A stretch of 64,000 bases of DNA from Craspedostauros australis (taxonomy: Eukaryota > Bacillariophyta > Bacillariophyceae > Mastogloiales > Achnanthaceae): assembly GCA_026770025.1 (NCBI GenBank), contig JAMXDE010000006.1:1302001-1366000 (forward strand), in the 5' to 3' direction. The notes beneath the pieces were generated by a model, which was not told the origin of the DNA, searched no databases, and worked only from the letters and a program-made list of their open reading frames with translations. Position numbers and translations under genes: made by a program. This document shows, piece by piece, positions 23,818-33,492 of the stretch. Positions within the stretch are counted from its first letter, which is position 1; each line of letters starts with the position of its first letter.

Positions 23818-24497
23818 GCATTAGAGCAGAGTACTCAAACACTCGAGCGTATTATAGTCTGTAGTAATATGCTGCAACGCGATGTACGTCGAAGATCCAA
23901 GCCGCAGGACTATGAGAATGTCAGCGCAAGGCGCATCTTTGCCACCGTACGTATGACAATACTCTGCGAACCCATGATGTTTGTGTGCTTGAATTCGGAA
24001 GCGCTGACACATGAACATGTCAGACAACTCAGGTTGACAGCGGTCGTGATTTCGGCATTCATTCCTTGAGCAGACTTGTTTGCACTCAACATGAAGTATT
24101 GTTTGAATATTTGTTTGCTTTTTATAGTTTCGTTTATTGCGTTGTGGTAGAATGGTTGGTAAGGTGGATATGTTTGTGTTGAGCGACGACAGAGTTGCAC
24201 GCATGGGTGCATTCTGGTGGAAAGAAATGTTCTCGCAGAACAATCTCGCTCATAGTATTTGGCGGTGTGCTTGGCTGGTTGCGGTACCATGCAGTACGGA
24301 TGTAGCTGGCCTGAATGGATGTGCTGCGATAGCTGCACTATTTGGAGGACTGTCTCCTTCGATGCATTCCCATTGCAGAAGGCAATCGTAGTAGTTGCTG
24401 TTGTTAGTGTTGGTGCAAACAGAATGGAGAGGTCAAGACGTCTGAATTACGATGTCAAACCGAATGTTTCCCGTTCACGTCCATACGGAACTGCTGC
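23818..24497. other. Intergenic, convergent
   Basis: Lies between the DVR stop and the stop of the small plastid protein. No gene is supported. GAGTACTCAAAC just after the DVR stop may belong to the 3' end signal. Confidence 0.4.
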
Positions 24498-25232
24498 TTA
24501 GAACTGGTTTGGATCTGGGAGGTTGGTGAGAACGATTCCGGCGACGACGGCAAAGGCAGCAAGACCACCTCCGGCAATCAGTGCTGACGACATGTTCTCC
24601 TCGCTGCTCTTTGTGGAGATCTCCATCTTTGGCTCGATGGCCCAGACGTTGGACTTTCCGTCCTGATCGACGGAGACACCACGTTCCTGGAATCCCTCAG
24701 CGAGTGGTCGGTTATCCTCCTCTGGCTCGGACATGAGGCGGGTCTGCAGGGCGACATTTGGCTGTGGGGCTGTTGGTGTGTGAATGGTTGTGGCAGGTTG
24801 TTTCGGAAGAGAAGAAATTGGAAATGAGGATGGTGCAATGGGATCGTTAGCATGCAATGTATGAAGGGGATGTCATTCATGATCAGGTCAACATGTAACG
24901 ATACGATGGTGCGCAGTTTGGCACCATCCATGAAAGCGAGAAGGTGGCGACGATGGACGGTCTGTTGCTGAAGTGTTATCCAAGCACCACCCCATCATCC
25001 ACCGATGATGTTGTGCTGACTCATGCATCAGCATCTTGCTCATTTCCATCGTGCGGATGTCGCTCGATGATGGTCCTGATCAAGATGATCATGGCCATGA
25101 CGCTGACGACCACGATATTTCAGAAGATAACGACGACGACGGCGACTGCGCTGACGATGGTACCCATGGAAGGGACGTACCGAAGGCGTTGGCAGCGGCA
25201 ACGGTGGCGATGAGGACGATAAGGCGGTTCAT
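24498..25232 (-). CDS. Small plastid-targeted single-pass membrane protein, unrecognised
   Basis: Exons 25232-25181 and 24769-24498 (phase 1) give 107 residues. Exon 1 encodes only the signal peptide MNRLIVLIATVAAANAF; the split codon then gives APQPNVALQTRLMSE. This makes ANAF-AP, an almost textbook ASAFAP import motif, with the intron placed exactly at the cleavage site. The mature part is acidic (EPEEDNRPLAEGF), has a conserved-looking NVWAIEPKMEI segment, one transmembrane helix (ALIAGGGLAAFAVVAGIVL) and a short tail, PDPNQF. Size and layout suggest a small thylakoid-membrane or photosystem-associated subunit, but I do not recognise the family. Reading the second exon from an upstream in-frame ATG instead would lose the targeting signal. 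Confidence 0.8.
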
Positions 25233-26258
25233 GTTGGCGTTTTGGGATGGGATGGGATTGGAATTGGACGAGAGTGGTTGATTTGTGGGAATGCGGGAAG
25301 TTGATGTCGTTTTTGAAGTTTTGTGACTGTTGTTGGAATCCATGAAACCGATTGCGCGGTTCTTGTTTCACTGTTCGCACTCGCACAGTAGTCTGTTGCA
25401 CATGAGTCACACACTCAGCAACAACCAAACCCATGGCGTGTCTGCGTTGGTTGGCATCGGCGTTGTCACTCGCCATCGTCATCGTCGTCATTCATCATCG
25501 AAGTCTGCATCATCGTTTGTGCGCACTGTTCTTGGTTGATGTGACATGACATCGACCGACGTCCAAATCACCAAAACAATTCCAACAACCACGTCATGCC
25601 ACAACACGTTTTGGTATCCCATAATTCGGGTTGGCTCCAATCGATCGAGTCGCACATGAGAAGCGCTGAGAAAGTGTTTTGTCATTGGTTGGTATGTGAT
25701 CCAGTGGTTCCATTCGTGGCACGAACAAAACGCGGGCCGCCAAATTTTTTGAAATTGCGGTTGTGTCTCTTCGTTCCCGTTGTTGCTTTGGGTTGCCGTT
25801 GGTCGTCATTTCTGTTGGAGTGGTTTGTTCGTTCCTTCCTTCCTCCTCTTCATCGTTGGTTTGATCGGGATCCCTTCCATTCGCATTCGAGAGCGACGCT
25901 TGTCAAACTAGTGCCATAGGTCGTTCTCCACATACCTTGGGTCGTTGGAGAAGAGAAAGAGAGGAAAGCAGCCGAGCGATCAAAGACTCAACCAAGGAAG
26001 TAGGGAAAGAAGGAGTTGCATCCAGAGTTGACCCAGCACTCGCGCTTGCACGAATAGAAGAGTCGTACAAAAAGGGCGCCATCTTGCGATCGAAGCGAAG
26101 GTCCTTGCAAGTGGCGAAGTGGCAACAGAGGCAGAGACCAAGATAACAACGAACGTGATACCAACAGCAACATCCATCCATCGTCGGTGTCATACCATAC
26201 TGACATACGTCTCGGCAATCGCACACCAGCAGCAGCAATATCACACACACAGAGCACC
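25233..26258. promoter_or_regulatory. Divergent spacer between the small plastid gene and ELO paralogue 2
   Basis: About 1.0 kb without a supported gene. It contains GATGTGACATGACATC (25539-25554), related to the bZIP-like site at 21877. GGCGCCATCTT lies near 26077, about 180 bases before the ELO start, and a CA-rich leader runs from about 26150 to 26258. Confidence 0.4.
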
Positions 26259-27815
26259 ATGTCGGCGACAGCAGCAGACCAATGCGTGGGAGTCAACGGA
26301 GATGGCGTTTCGTATCTCGAATTCAGCTGTCTTTACCCGCAGATAGAGTCGCTCTACTTCAGGTGAGTATGCCATACTCTCAACACCATCGCGTCGCATT
26401 CGTCTCATGATCACAGGAGTGCAATGAGCGCAATGAGCACAATGAGCGCAATGAGCGATGCAAAGTCACAAGAGACGATGGAAGGAAATGCGTTCATTGC
26501 TGGCCGTGTTCCATCGAAGGCGTTGCTTGCGCCCCCTTTGTTTCCCCCTTCGCATCGTCCACAACCATGGGAATGTCATTGTGAACGGCAATGGCAATGA
26601 ACACGGAGGTGCACTCTGAGTGCATTGCATTCAATGCACAGTGCATTACATTGCCGAGGGATGATCGTCACAACGTGGCATATTCGTGGACTACTTGCAC
26701 GAACTTGCACCAATTATTGTTCTCCGACATGCTTTCCCATGAAAATTCAAGCTCACCAGTTGCTCCCGCTCAACACCACTCAATGTCACTCACAAACTTT
26801 CGCACCTCGCAAACAGCTTTGAGAAGTACTACGATCCATGCCCAATGCTGGCATGGATGCGGGGGCATTCCATCCTCCCGATAGGCGCCGTGTCCGCCTA
26901 CTTCTTTCTCATCTTTGCGGGACAGGCACTCATGAAGAATCGCGAACCGTGGAACTGGAGAAAATCCATGGCCGTTTGGAATCTCTGTCTGTCCCTCTTC
27001 TCCTGGATCGGCATGTTCCGAACGGCGCCGCAGCTCATCCACAGCCTCACCACCATGAGCATCCGGGACAACTTCTGCAAAGATCCAAGGGAAACGTACG
27101 GATCGGGGTCGTCCGGACTGTGGGTGCAGCTCTTCATCCTTTCCAAATTCCCGTGAGTTATCACCATCATCGTTGTTGCAATGCATCGTGTTCAAGCATG
27201 TGTCAGATCTGAACAGCGGCATTGCCGTTCCATGCTTCCATGCGACCACCACCGTCATCTTGCTCACAACTTGTGTGTCCTATCACGCATGTGCCTTCAT
27301 CTCTCTTGAATTTTTATACCTCATCATTCAATTCTCCTTTCGCAACACGACGCAATGCAATGCAACACAGTGAGCTCGTGGATACCTTTTTCATTGTCAT
27401 TCACAAGAAGCCATTGATCTTCTTGCACTGGTACCATCACATCACAGTCTTGTTGTACTGCTGGCATTCGTACGTGACGACGTCCCCACCGGGGATTTTC
27501 TTCGTCGTCATGAACTACAGCGTCCACGCCTCCATGTACGGCTACTACTTCCTCATGGCCGCCAAGCTGCGGCCAAAATGGTTCAACCCCATCATCATCA
27601 CCGCCTTCCAAATCTCACAAATGGTCGTCGGTGTCATCGTCACCGTCATGGGATTCTACTACTACTCCGTGGATTCGGAATGCGAGATCGAAAAAGAGAA
27701 CAACATCGCCGCATTCATCATGTACGGAAGCTACCTCTTCCTCTTCATGCAGTTCTTCATCGGACGCTACTTCAAGCCAAAGGTTACCATCTCCAAAAAC
27801 AAGAAGGCAGCGTAA
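26259..27815 (+). CDS. ELO-family fatty acid elongase, paralogue 2
   Basis: Exons 26259-26362, 26817-27152 and 27371-27815 give 294 residues. The ATG is in ACCATG context. The catalytic HWYHH is at 166-170 (FLHWYHHITVLLYCWH), followed by MNYSVHASMYGYYFLMA and a basic C-terminus, KVTISKNKKAA. Exons 2 and 3 are 336 and 445 bases, exactly the lengths in paralogue 1, and both introns keep phase 2, so the pair arose by duplication after intron gain. Shared segments include NWR(R/K)(T/S)MA(L/V)WN and FGSGS/YGSGS-GLWVQLF. It lies on the opposite strand to paralogue 1, with DVR and the small plastid gene between them. Chain-length preference cannot be told; the ELOVL6-like pattern fits saturated, monounsaturated or C18 PUFA acyl substrates. 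Confidence 0.93.
26421..26456 (+). repeat. 9-bp tandem repeat (CAATGAGCG)4
   Basis: Four units of CAATGAGC(G/A) in intron 1 of ELO paralogue 2. Confidence 0.8.
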
Positions 27816-28160
27816 TTCTGTTGATGCGCATCCATGCCTCACTCATTCACTTGTGCGGCTACGAGTTCAGTGCCTTCGGGAGAGTTCAAACGTGGACTCT
27901 CCGGCGAGATTGACAGTGGGCGTGAAAGCAAGCGGCGGTCGCGATTTGAAGAGAATGGAAGCTCAACGAGCAGAAGTACTCGCACAGTCAAGTGATTGGC
28001 ACGATGAATGAGACCTCACTGGTTCGACCGCGCATACTACTATACAATAATCGAATGCTACACGCAAACAGCAATAAATTTGTTTTTAATGTAAACTGTT
28101 CTCTTGCATGTACAATACTATCTATGCATTGACGGGCACTGTGCTTGGCCTAGCACCGCG
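27816..28160. other. Convergent spacer, 345 bp
   Basis: Joins the 3' regions of ELO paralogue 2 and the coiled-coil gene. The AT-rich part at 28040-28100 (CAATAAATTTGTTTTTAATG) probably carries polyadenylation signals. No gene is seen. Confidence 0.4.
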
Positions 28161-29750
28161 CTACAGATCGCGCCGAGCCTTCTTGGGCCGTCTTATCAGC
28201 ACGAGGATCGCCACCATCGATCCGACGAAGAATATGGAAGCGAAGATATGGTTCGACGCGTGGAACCGTTCGTTGAACTTGTCAGATTCGTAGTGGCTGC
28301 GGAATGCCTGATAGCTGTTGGCCGGATAGTTCTGCCGCATCTCCTTCTCCAACGACTTGCGTGCCTCCGCCTGCTCCCGCTTCAAATCGCGCAATCGATC
28401 GGCCATCTCTCGTTCGGCCTTGGCATGATCCACGGGTGCCGCAGGGACGCGTTTCTTCTTGGTCGGTCGCTTCTTCTGCGGATACTTCGTGTGGGGGTGC
28501 TTGCGCTTGAAATCTTCTTCGTTTGGATTCTTCATGTCCATGATGTCGATCAACTCCTTCATCATCTCGGCCTGATTGGCCTGTTCTTTCTTATAGTACT
28601 TTTCCGCCTCTTTGCGCGCTTCCTTGGCCTTTTGTTTTGCTTCTTGTTTTGCTGCTTCCTCTGCTTGTCTCGCCTCCTTCTGTTTTTCCTTTTGTCGAGC
28701 TTTCTCTTCCTCCTTCTCCTGTTTCTTCTTCTGTCGTCGTTCTTCTTGTTCTTGTTGCTTCTTTTGTCGTTCTGCTTCCTCCTCCTCCGCTTTCTTTTGT
28801 TGCTGCTCCGCCTCTTTCTGCTGCTGCTGTTGTTGCTGCTGCTGCTGTTCTGTGAATTCGTCGACATGAACTTTCGTTTGATCAGCTTGCTGCTCTGCCG
28901 CTGCTTGTTCCTGCGACTTTTCCTCTTGTTGCCGCTGTTGCTGTTCCTGCTCTTCTTGTTGCTGCGCTTCTTCTTGTGCTTGCGCCTCCTCCGGTTGCTT
29001 TGGATCCTGGTCAGCAGTCACTTGATCGCCGCCACCGCCGCTAGCGGCAGCAGCATCGTTCACCGCGGCATCAATAGCGGCAGCATCAACAGCGGCGGCA
29101 GCTGCAGCCGAACTATCACCACCGTCGCTTCCGCCGCCTGCCGCAGTTTCGCCACCTTCCGGTTCCAAGACGAGCTGCGGTGTCAAACGCACCGCTTCAT
29201 GCCCAGTCGCCCAACCGGCCAGAAGCTTGACGGTCTTCGTCATGTCGTTGATCTTGAGATCGACCACCCCGCCTTGCGTCAACCGCCCCGCCACACGGCG
29301 GTTGCCTTCACAACCCACGGCACCGCCACCCGTGAACTCGGCCTCACCTTCCACGATGCTGATGACGAACTGCAAATCTTCGTGGAATTCATCCTTGCTG
29401 TACGGATTGACGAATGCCACTTGCATCGTCTCGGCGCTGTAATGATACGGCGACGCCAAGTGGTTGTCACCCTCCTGCACGCCGAGGAAGAATTTGGGGA
29501 AATCCGACTCTTCCGCAGGCGTCATGGGGAAGTTCATCACGACCTCGATCGGATCCAACTCGATCATGCAACCCGACCGCGTCGTCACCATGTTGTTGGC
29601 GAAGCCCAGCACCGTTCCGTCATGGTTCGTGCTTGCCGTCGCGCAGATGAAGATCAGCAGCGAGAAGAGCCATGACAGCGGATCATTTCTTCCTGCTGGT
29701 CGCCCTCCTTCTTTTGCCGATGTCCAGCCAGTCATCTTCATTCTGCCCAT
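28161..29750 (-). CDS. ER-type membrane protein with coiled coil and polyQ, unrecognised
   Basis: A single exon encodes 529 residues from the first real ATG at 29750. A signal sequence (LSWLFSLLIFICATAST) is followed by a compact domain of about 160 residues with two Cys (SGCMIEL, AVGCEGN) that should face the ER lumen. Then come an Ala/Gly-rich stretch (SSAAAAAAVDAAAIDAA), a long charged Gln/Glu/Lys coiled coil with a Q10 run, and a basic segment, HTKYPQKKRPTKKKR. The C-terminus has SDKFNERFHASNHIF, one transmembrane helix (ASIFFVGSMVAILVLI) and a short basic tail, RRPKKARRDL. The topology fits a type I membrane protein with most of its mass lumenal, possibly an ER or secretory-route structural protein. 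I do not recognise a family. Confidence 0.75.
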   Translation of the reverse strand: MGRMKMTGWTSAKEGGRPAGRNDPLSWLFSLLIFICATASTNHDGTVLGFANNMVTTRSGCMIELDPIEVVMNFPMTPAEESDFPKFFLGVQEGDNHLASPYHYSAETMQVAFVNPYSKDEFHEDLQFVISIVEGEAEFTGGGAVGCEGNRRVAGRLTQGGVVDLKINDMTKTVKLLAGWATGHEAVRLTPQLVLEPEGGETAAGGGSDGGDSSAAAAAAVDAAAIDAAVNDAAAASGGGGDQVTADQDPKQPEEAQAQEEAQQQEEQEQQQRQQEEKSQEQAAAEQQADQTKVHVDEFTEQQQQQQQQQQKEAEQQQKKAEEEEAERQKKQQEQEERRQKKKQEKEEEKARQKEKQKEARQAEEAAKQEAKQKAKEARKEAEKYYKKEQANQAEMMKELIDIMDMKNPNEEDFKRKHPHTKYPQKKRPTKKKRVPAAPVDHAKAEREMADRLRDLKREQAEARKSLEKEMRQNYPANSYQAFRSHYESDKFNERFHASNHIFASIFFVGSMVAILVLIRRPKKARRDL

Positions 29751-30089
29751 GCCGCACGGCTTGAATCGCTCCCTCGAGGCAATGCAATGCAATGCAAAGC
29801 AAAGCAGGGCAACTGAATTGAGCAGTACTGCGCAGAGAAGAGCGCAAGTATGGAGAGAGTCTCAGACAGTGCTACGTCCAGGTGTGGCGATCGTAGTTCG
29901 TACAATGCATGCGGTCGGCTTCTCTTTGCTCCTTCGACCCTTCTCTCTTCGTTGCTCTTTGTGCGCCTCCCTTTGTGGCCAAGAGAATCGACGCAGTTGC
30001 GCAACACGATCCTTCCTTTCTTGGATCCGTTGGTTCGTGTTTCGATACAACAGGACTGGATATGGTAAATCACGAATGTCAGTCATGTG
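29751..30089. other. Upstream region of the coiled-coil gene
   Basis: Holds a short CAATG repeat (29778-29800). No gene is seen. The LTR element is inserted at its right edge. Confidence 0.4.
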
Positions 30090-30094
30090 TCAAC

Positions 30095-30365
30095 TATTGG
30101 AATCTGGGCTGATGGTAACGACTGTGGATGATCAGTGTGTGTGCTAACTGTGTTGTGTAGGGATTATGAGGCATACCTTGCTACTTTTGTTGTGTTTCGC
30201 TTTGTTCTGTTCCATCAGCGTTCGTGCACGTTTTCGATGTTTGCCTTCTCGTTTCTCTTTGCTGTTGCGTCTTGATCGCTGCTGTGTGGTCGTCGTATCT
30301 TTTGTGTTTCCGATTCATGCGATCGTAGCTCCATGTCTCCGGTTCGTGCGGTCGTGGCTCCAATA
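30095..30365 (-). repeat. LTR (downstream copy in element orientation)
   Basis: 271 bp, ends TATTGGA...TCCAATA, the same as 31858-32128. The purine tract 30366-30374 (minus-strand AAAGGGGCG) abuts it, and TCAAC at 30090-30094 flanks it outside. Confidence 0.85.
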
Positions 30366-30387
30366 CGCCCCTTTATAACCTCACTTG

Positions 30388-31650
30388 TCAATGGGCACGT
30401 GAGGGTGTAATCCAGACACAGGGCAACTCACGTGTGCTTCTTTCAGCATGGGTAGTAGGCTCAGCTGGTTGTGGATCGTCCGGACAGTAGGCTTTGGCTT
30501 CGATAAGATGGGGATGGATGCAGAAAAGAGACAGCTGTCTCAGCCCCATGAATACGGATCTGCTGAGCGATTTGGTCAGTGTGTCTGCTTTGAGCCAATG
30601 TGGTGGTGGTGGCTTTGGTTCCGGCCGCAGTGCAGCAACAGGGATATCTGGTGGCATGCGAAGGATGGGAGTTGCGTGATGAGCATGTTTCACCCAAGAT
30701 CCGCAGCGATGTGTCAGGGTCGACCAAAGATGAGATGATTGGCGCCCCTTTATCACAGACGGACGGCTGGGCTGGATGTGGCGCCCCTGGACAGAAGGAG
30801 GCGGACCAGGACCTGGAGTACGAACAGGAGCGAGGACAGGCAGTACGGTCGGTGGTGATCGGACATTGTCACTGGAAGGAACGTCATGTCCGGTTGTATC
30901 TGGAACAGGTGCTGGGGGTCGCAAGGGAACACGATACGCAGCTCTGTGTGGGTCACTGGTTTTGGTTGCGAATGGCTTGATTGCTGTCCGCATGGGGAAT
31001 GGCTGCGGAGGTGGAGCGCCGGAAGTACATGGTGTCATGATGTTGATGGCTGGAGGTGATGGCAAAGTGGCCAAGTCGCCATATATTTCTGGCGGGAAGT
31101 TACTGTCATAACCCCCTTTCATGCACTTGAGCCATGCGGTCGGAGTGAGTTCAGGGATACCGAACCATGTCGCAGAGTTCTTCTGTGCGTGCTTGTCGTG
31201 TGAGATGACTGCCTTGGTGATGTCCTGTATTGGGGACAGCACTGTGTCACAAAAAGCTGCATATGCATCCTTGGTTATGTCGTCAGGATCTGGTTCAAGA
31301 ACTTGATTTGGAGCGATGGTCTCCAAATCCTTCTCGATGTACGCGCGAAAGCGATGGAGCGCAATCAAGTCTGGGATAAGCGAGCAGGTTGTGGCGGGGC
31401 ATCGCAGGTGGATCAATATAGATCCAGTCTGTAGACGTGAGAGGAATCCCACCCTCCGGAGGACGCGTTTGATATCCAGGCCATCGCGTGCTTGCTTGGT
31501 CTCAAACATCGGGGCGAGGTAGATGAAGGGTTCGGAAAACCCGAGGACGGTGCGGAGGAATTCGACGGTTTGCTTTGTCTTGTCAGGCGGCTCGCGGGGC
31601 ATCCGGAAACCGGATGTGGTGACAATCCCCTCAACAGAGCGAGCCATCAT
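30388..31650 (-). CDS. Gag-like ORF of the LTR element
   Basis: 420 codons, the only long frame in the element. About 215 N-terminal residues look folded and helix-rich; the rest is Pro/Thr/Ser-rich and basic, as in many Gag tails. I see no zinc knuckle, protease or polymerase motif. Gag identity is inferred from its position between LTRs and its layout, not from a recognised motif. Confidence 0.55.
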   Translation of the reverse strand: MMARSVEGIVTTSGFRMPREPPDKTKQTVEFLRTVLGFSEPFIYLAPMFETKQARDGLDIKRVLRRVGFLSRLQTGSILIHLRCPATTCSLIPDLIALHRFRAYIEKDLETIAPNQVLEPDPDDITKDAYAAFCDTVLSPIQDITKAVISHDKHAQKNSATWFGIPELTPTAWLKCMKGGYDSNFPPEIYGDLATLPSPPAINIMTPCTSGAPPPQPFPMRTAIKPFATKTSDPHRAAYRVPLRPPAPVPDTTGHDVPSSDNVRSPPTVLPVLAPVRTPGPGPPPSVQGRHIQPSRPSVIKGRQSSHLWSTLTHRCGSWVKHAHHATPILRMPPDIPVAALRPEPKPPPPHWLKADTLTKSLSRSVFMGLRQLSLFCIHPHLIEAKAYCPDDPQPAEPTTHAERSTRELPCVWITPSRAH

Positions 31651-31857
31651 GATGCAAGCGCAGTGCGTAGCAGTCTCAGTTCGAGATAGCGCCAGGTATC
31701 CCCCCCAACAGTCGAATCCTCCGCGCGAAGAAGTGCCTCAAAACCAAACTGCCCCAAAATGCCTCAATGCCTCAATCAAACGGCGAACGGCGACGGCGGC
31801 GGCAACGGCAACAGCAAGCGTCCGGGAACGATCAGTGAGCCGAAGGTCCTGATAAAC

Positions 31858-32128
31858 TATTGGAATCTGGGCTGATGGTAACGACTGTGGATGATCAGTG
31901 TGTGTGCTAACTGTGTTGTGTAGGGATTATGAGGCATACCTTGCTACTTTTGTTGTGTTTCGCTTTGTTCTGTTCCATCAGCGTTCGTGCACGTTTTCGA
32001 TGTTTGCCTTCTCGTTTCTCTTTGCTGTTGCGTCTTGATCGCTGCTGTGTGGTCGTCGTATCTTTTGTGTTTCCGATTCATGCGATCGTAGCTCCATGTC
32101 TCCGGTTCGTGCGGTCGTGGCTCCAATA
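31858..32128 (-). repeat. LTR (upstream copy in element orientation)
   Basis: 271 bp, identical to 30095-30365 by reading. Flanked outside by TCAAC (32129-32133). Transcription of the element would start here on the minus strand, directed away from the pirin gene. Confidence 0.85.
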
Positions 32129-32133
32129 TCAAC

Positions 32134-32493
32134 GACGTGAACAACATCGAACATCCAAGTGCACAATCAAACATCGCCGACAGCAATGATGACCAAGAAA
32201 GATCGCAGACGGAAGCAAGAACCGCAATCGGAGAAGTAGAGGCGGTTCGAAGCGGCGGTAGTGATGTGATGGGGGGATGCTGGTCCATGTTACGAGCACA
32301 TTCATATTACTATTACGATTATACTGCTCTATCATACTCTGACTTGCAGCATCACAGGAGCAACTCGTTCTCACAAATTCGATCAAAGCGAGAAGTGAAA
32401 GAGACAATCAGCAGACAATCAGCAGAGAGATCTGAATAGCAAAAGAACAAAGACATCAAGCGATTGTCCATCCCACCCCATTCCACTCGACCC
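32134..32493. other. Pirin upstream region
   Basis: 360 bp between the LTR element and the pirin start, now the only upstream DNA next to that gene. Nothing else is recognised. Confidence 0.4.
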
Positions 32494-33492
32494 ATGAAAA
32501 CCAACAACGTCTGCAAAGCAGCAACGACAACGATGTTGATGGGCATCCGCAAAATCGCGCGTCAAGGCGTCACGTACCCCTTCGGCGATCACCGCAGCGT
32601 GCTGCAGGCCTTCCCGGCCGGCATCCCCAAGGAAGACGCCGACCCCTTCCTCATGTGCGATTACTTCGGCATGAAGGAGAAGCAAGGCCCCGTCACGGAC
32701 CCCGACGACTTCCCCATCGACTGGCATCCGCACCGCGGATTCGACATCGCCTCGTACCTCAAGTCGGGCACCGGCCGGCACGGCGACAGTTTGGGCAACC
32801 GCGAGACCTACGCCACACCCGGCATGCAATGGATGTCGTGCGGCAGCGGCGTCGTGCATGCCGAAGGTGGTGCCAATGAGAAGGGGACCTTCGTGCAAGG
32901 CTTTCAAATTTGGATCAACGTGCCGGGCACGAAGAAGATGGACGATCCGCGGTACGGGACTGTGCCGTCGGCGGATCTGCCGTTGATCACGTTGGAGAAT
33001 GATGGCGATACCGCCGACACCACGGCTCGGTTGCTTGCTGGTGAAGCCTTCGGCAAGGTGGGGCCGTTCCAGACGACGCAGGATGTTCAGATGATCGACT
33101 TCGAAGTCCCGGCGAACCAAGCGACGTCCTTCGATATCGCAGTTGGATTGGACACGGCCATGCTGTACGTGTACGAAGGTGGATTGGATAATGTCAACGA
33201 GGAAGGTCCCGTGGATGAAGGCCAGATCGTCCTCTTCGATGCCACAGTCGATGACAAGCGGGCATTTCAAATCAAGGCGTGCGAGAAGGGTGGCAAGGCC
33301 ATGCTGTTTGCTGGCAAGAAGCTGAAGGAACCCATCGCGTGGCATGGTCCGATCGTCATGAACAACCAACGGCAGATCATCAGCACCATGCAAGAGCTCA
33401 GGAGTGGCAACTTCCCACCGAAGCGCACAGACTGGGACTACAAACGGCTCTCCACCTTCCCTGCCGACAAGCAGGAGACGCACTTGAAGTAG
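32494..33492 (+). CDS. Pirin family protein (cupin)
   Basis: A single exon encodes 332 residues; the first ATG in frame is 32494. Pirins are bicupin proteins with one metal in the N-terminal barrel; members act as quercetin 2,3-dioxygenases or as redox-sensitive nuclear co-regulators. All four metal ligands are present: HPH at 78-80 (HPHRGFD) and HAE at 122-124 (GVVHAEGG). Conserved context includes MDDPRYG, the C-terminal AHI-type segment IAVGLDTAMLYVYEGG and a closing NFPPKRTDWDYKRLSTFP. Residues 1-25 (Lys/Thr/Ala) could be a mitochondrial or plastid presequence, or untranslated if the ATG at 32533 is used. The recent LTR insertion ends about 360 bp upstream. Confidence 0.92.
   Translation: MKTNNVCKAATTTMLMGIRKIARQGVTYPFGDHRSVLQAFPAGIPKEDADPFLMCDYFGMKEKQGPVTDPDDFPIDWHPHRGFDIASYLKSGTGRHGDSLGNRETYATPGMQWMSCGSGVVHAEGGANEKGTFVQGFQIWINVPGTKKMDDPRYGTVPSADLPLITLENDGDTADTTARLLAGEAFGKVGPFQTTQDVQMIDFEVPANQATSFDIAVGLDTAMLYVYEGGLDNVNEEGPVDEGQIVLFDATVDDKRAFQIKACEKGGKAMLFAGKKLKEPIAWHGPIVMNNQRQIISTMQELRSGNFPPKRTDWDYKRLSTFPADKQETHLK

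Larger units (their letters stand above)
30095..32128 (-). mobile_element. Recent LTR-type non-autonomous element with a Gag-like ORF and no pol
   Basis: Two direct repeats of 271 bp (30095-30365 and 31858-32128), identical as far as I can read, enclose about 1.5 kb. Each repeat begins TATTGGA and ends TCCAATA. The outer flanks carry the same TCAAC (30090-30094 and 32129-32133), a 5-bp target duplication; the inner flanks do not. Read on the minus strand, the interior starts with a possible primer-binding region (TATCAGGACC, partly like the initiator-Met type) and ends with AAAGGGGCG just before the downstream repeat, a polypurine tract. One ORF of 420 codons fills the interior; no protease, reverse transcriptase or integrase fits. 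The plan is that of TR-GAG or TRIM-like elements. It looks whole for such an element, and identical ends imply very recent insertion. Confidence 0.82.

Noticed and set aside
28104-29675. Plus-strand Leu/Phe-rich frame of 523 codons that looks like a membrane protein
   Set aside because: It is the reverse of the Gln/Lys/Glu coiled-coil codons, which read as Leu/Phe/Ser on the other strand.
30166-30378. Small Leu/Cys-rich frame in the LTR, repeated at 31929
   Set aside because: It occurs because the LTR is duplicated; no evidence that it is translated.
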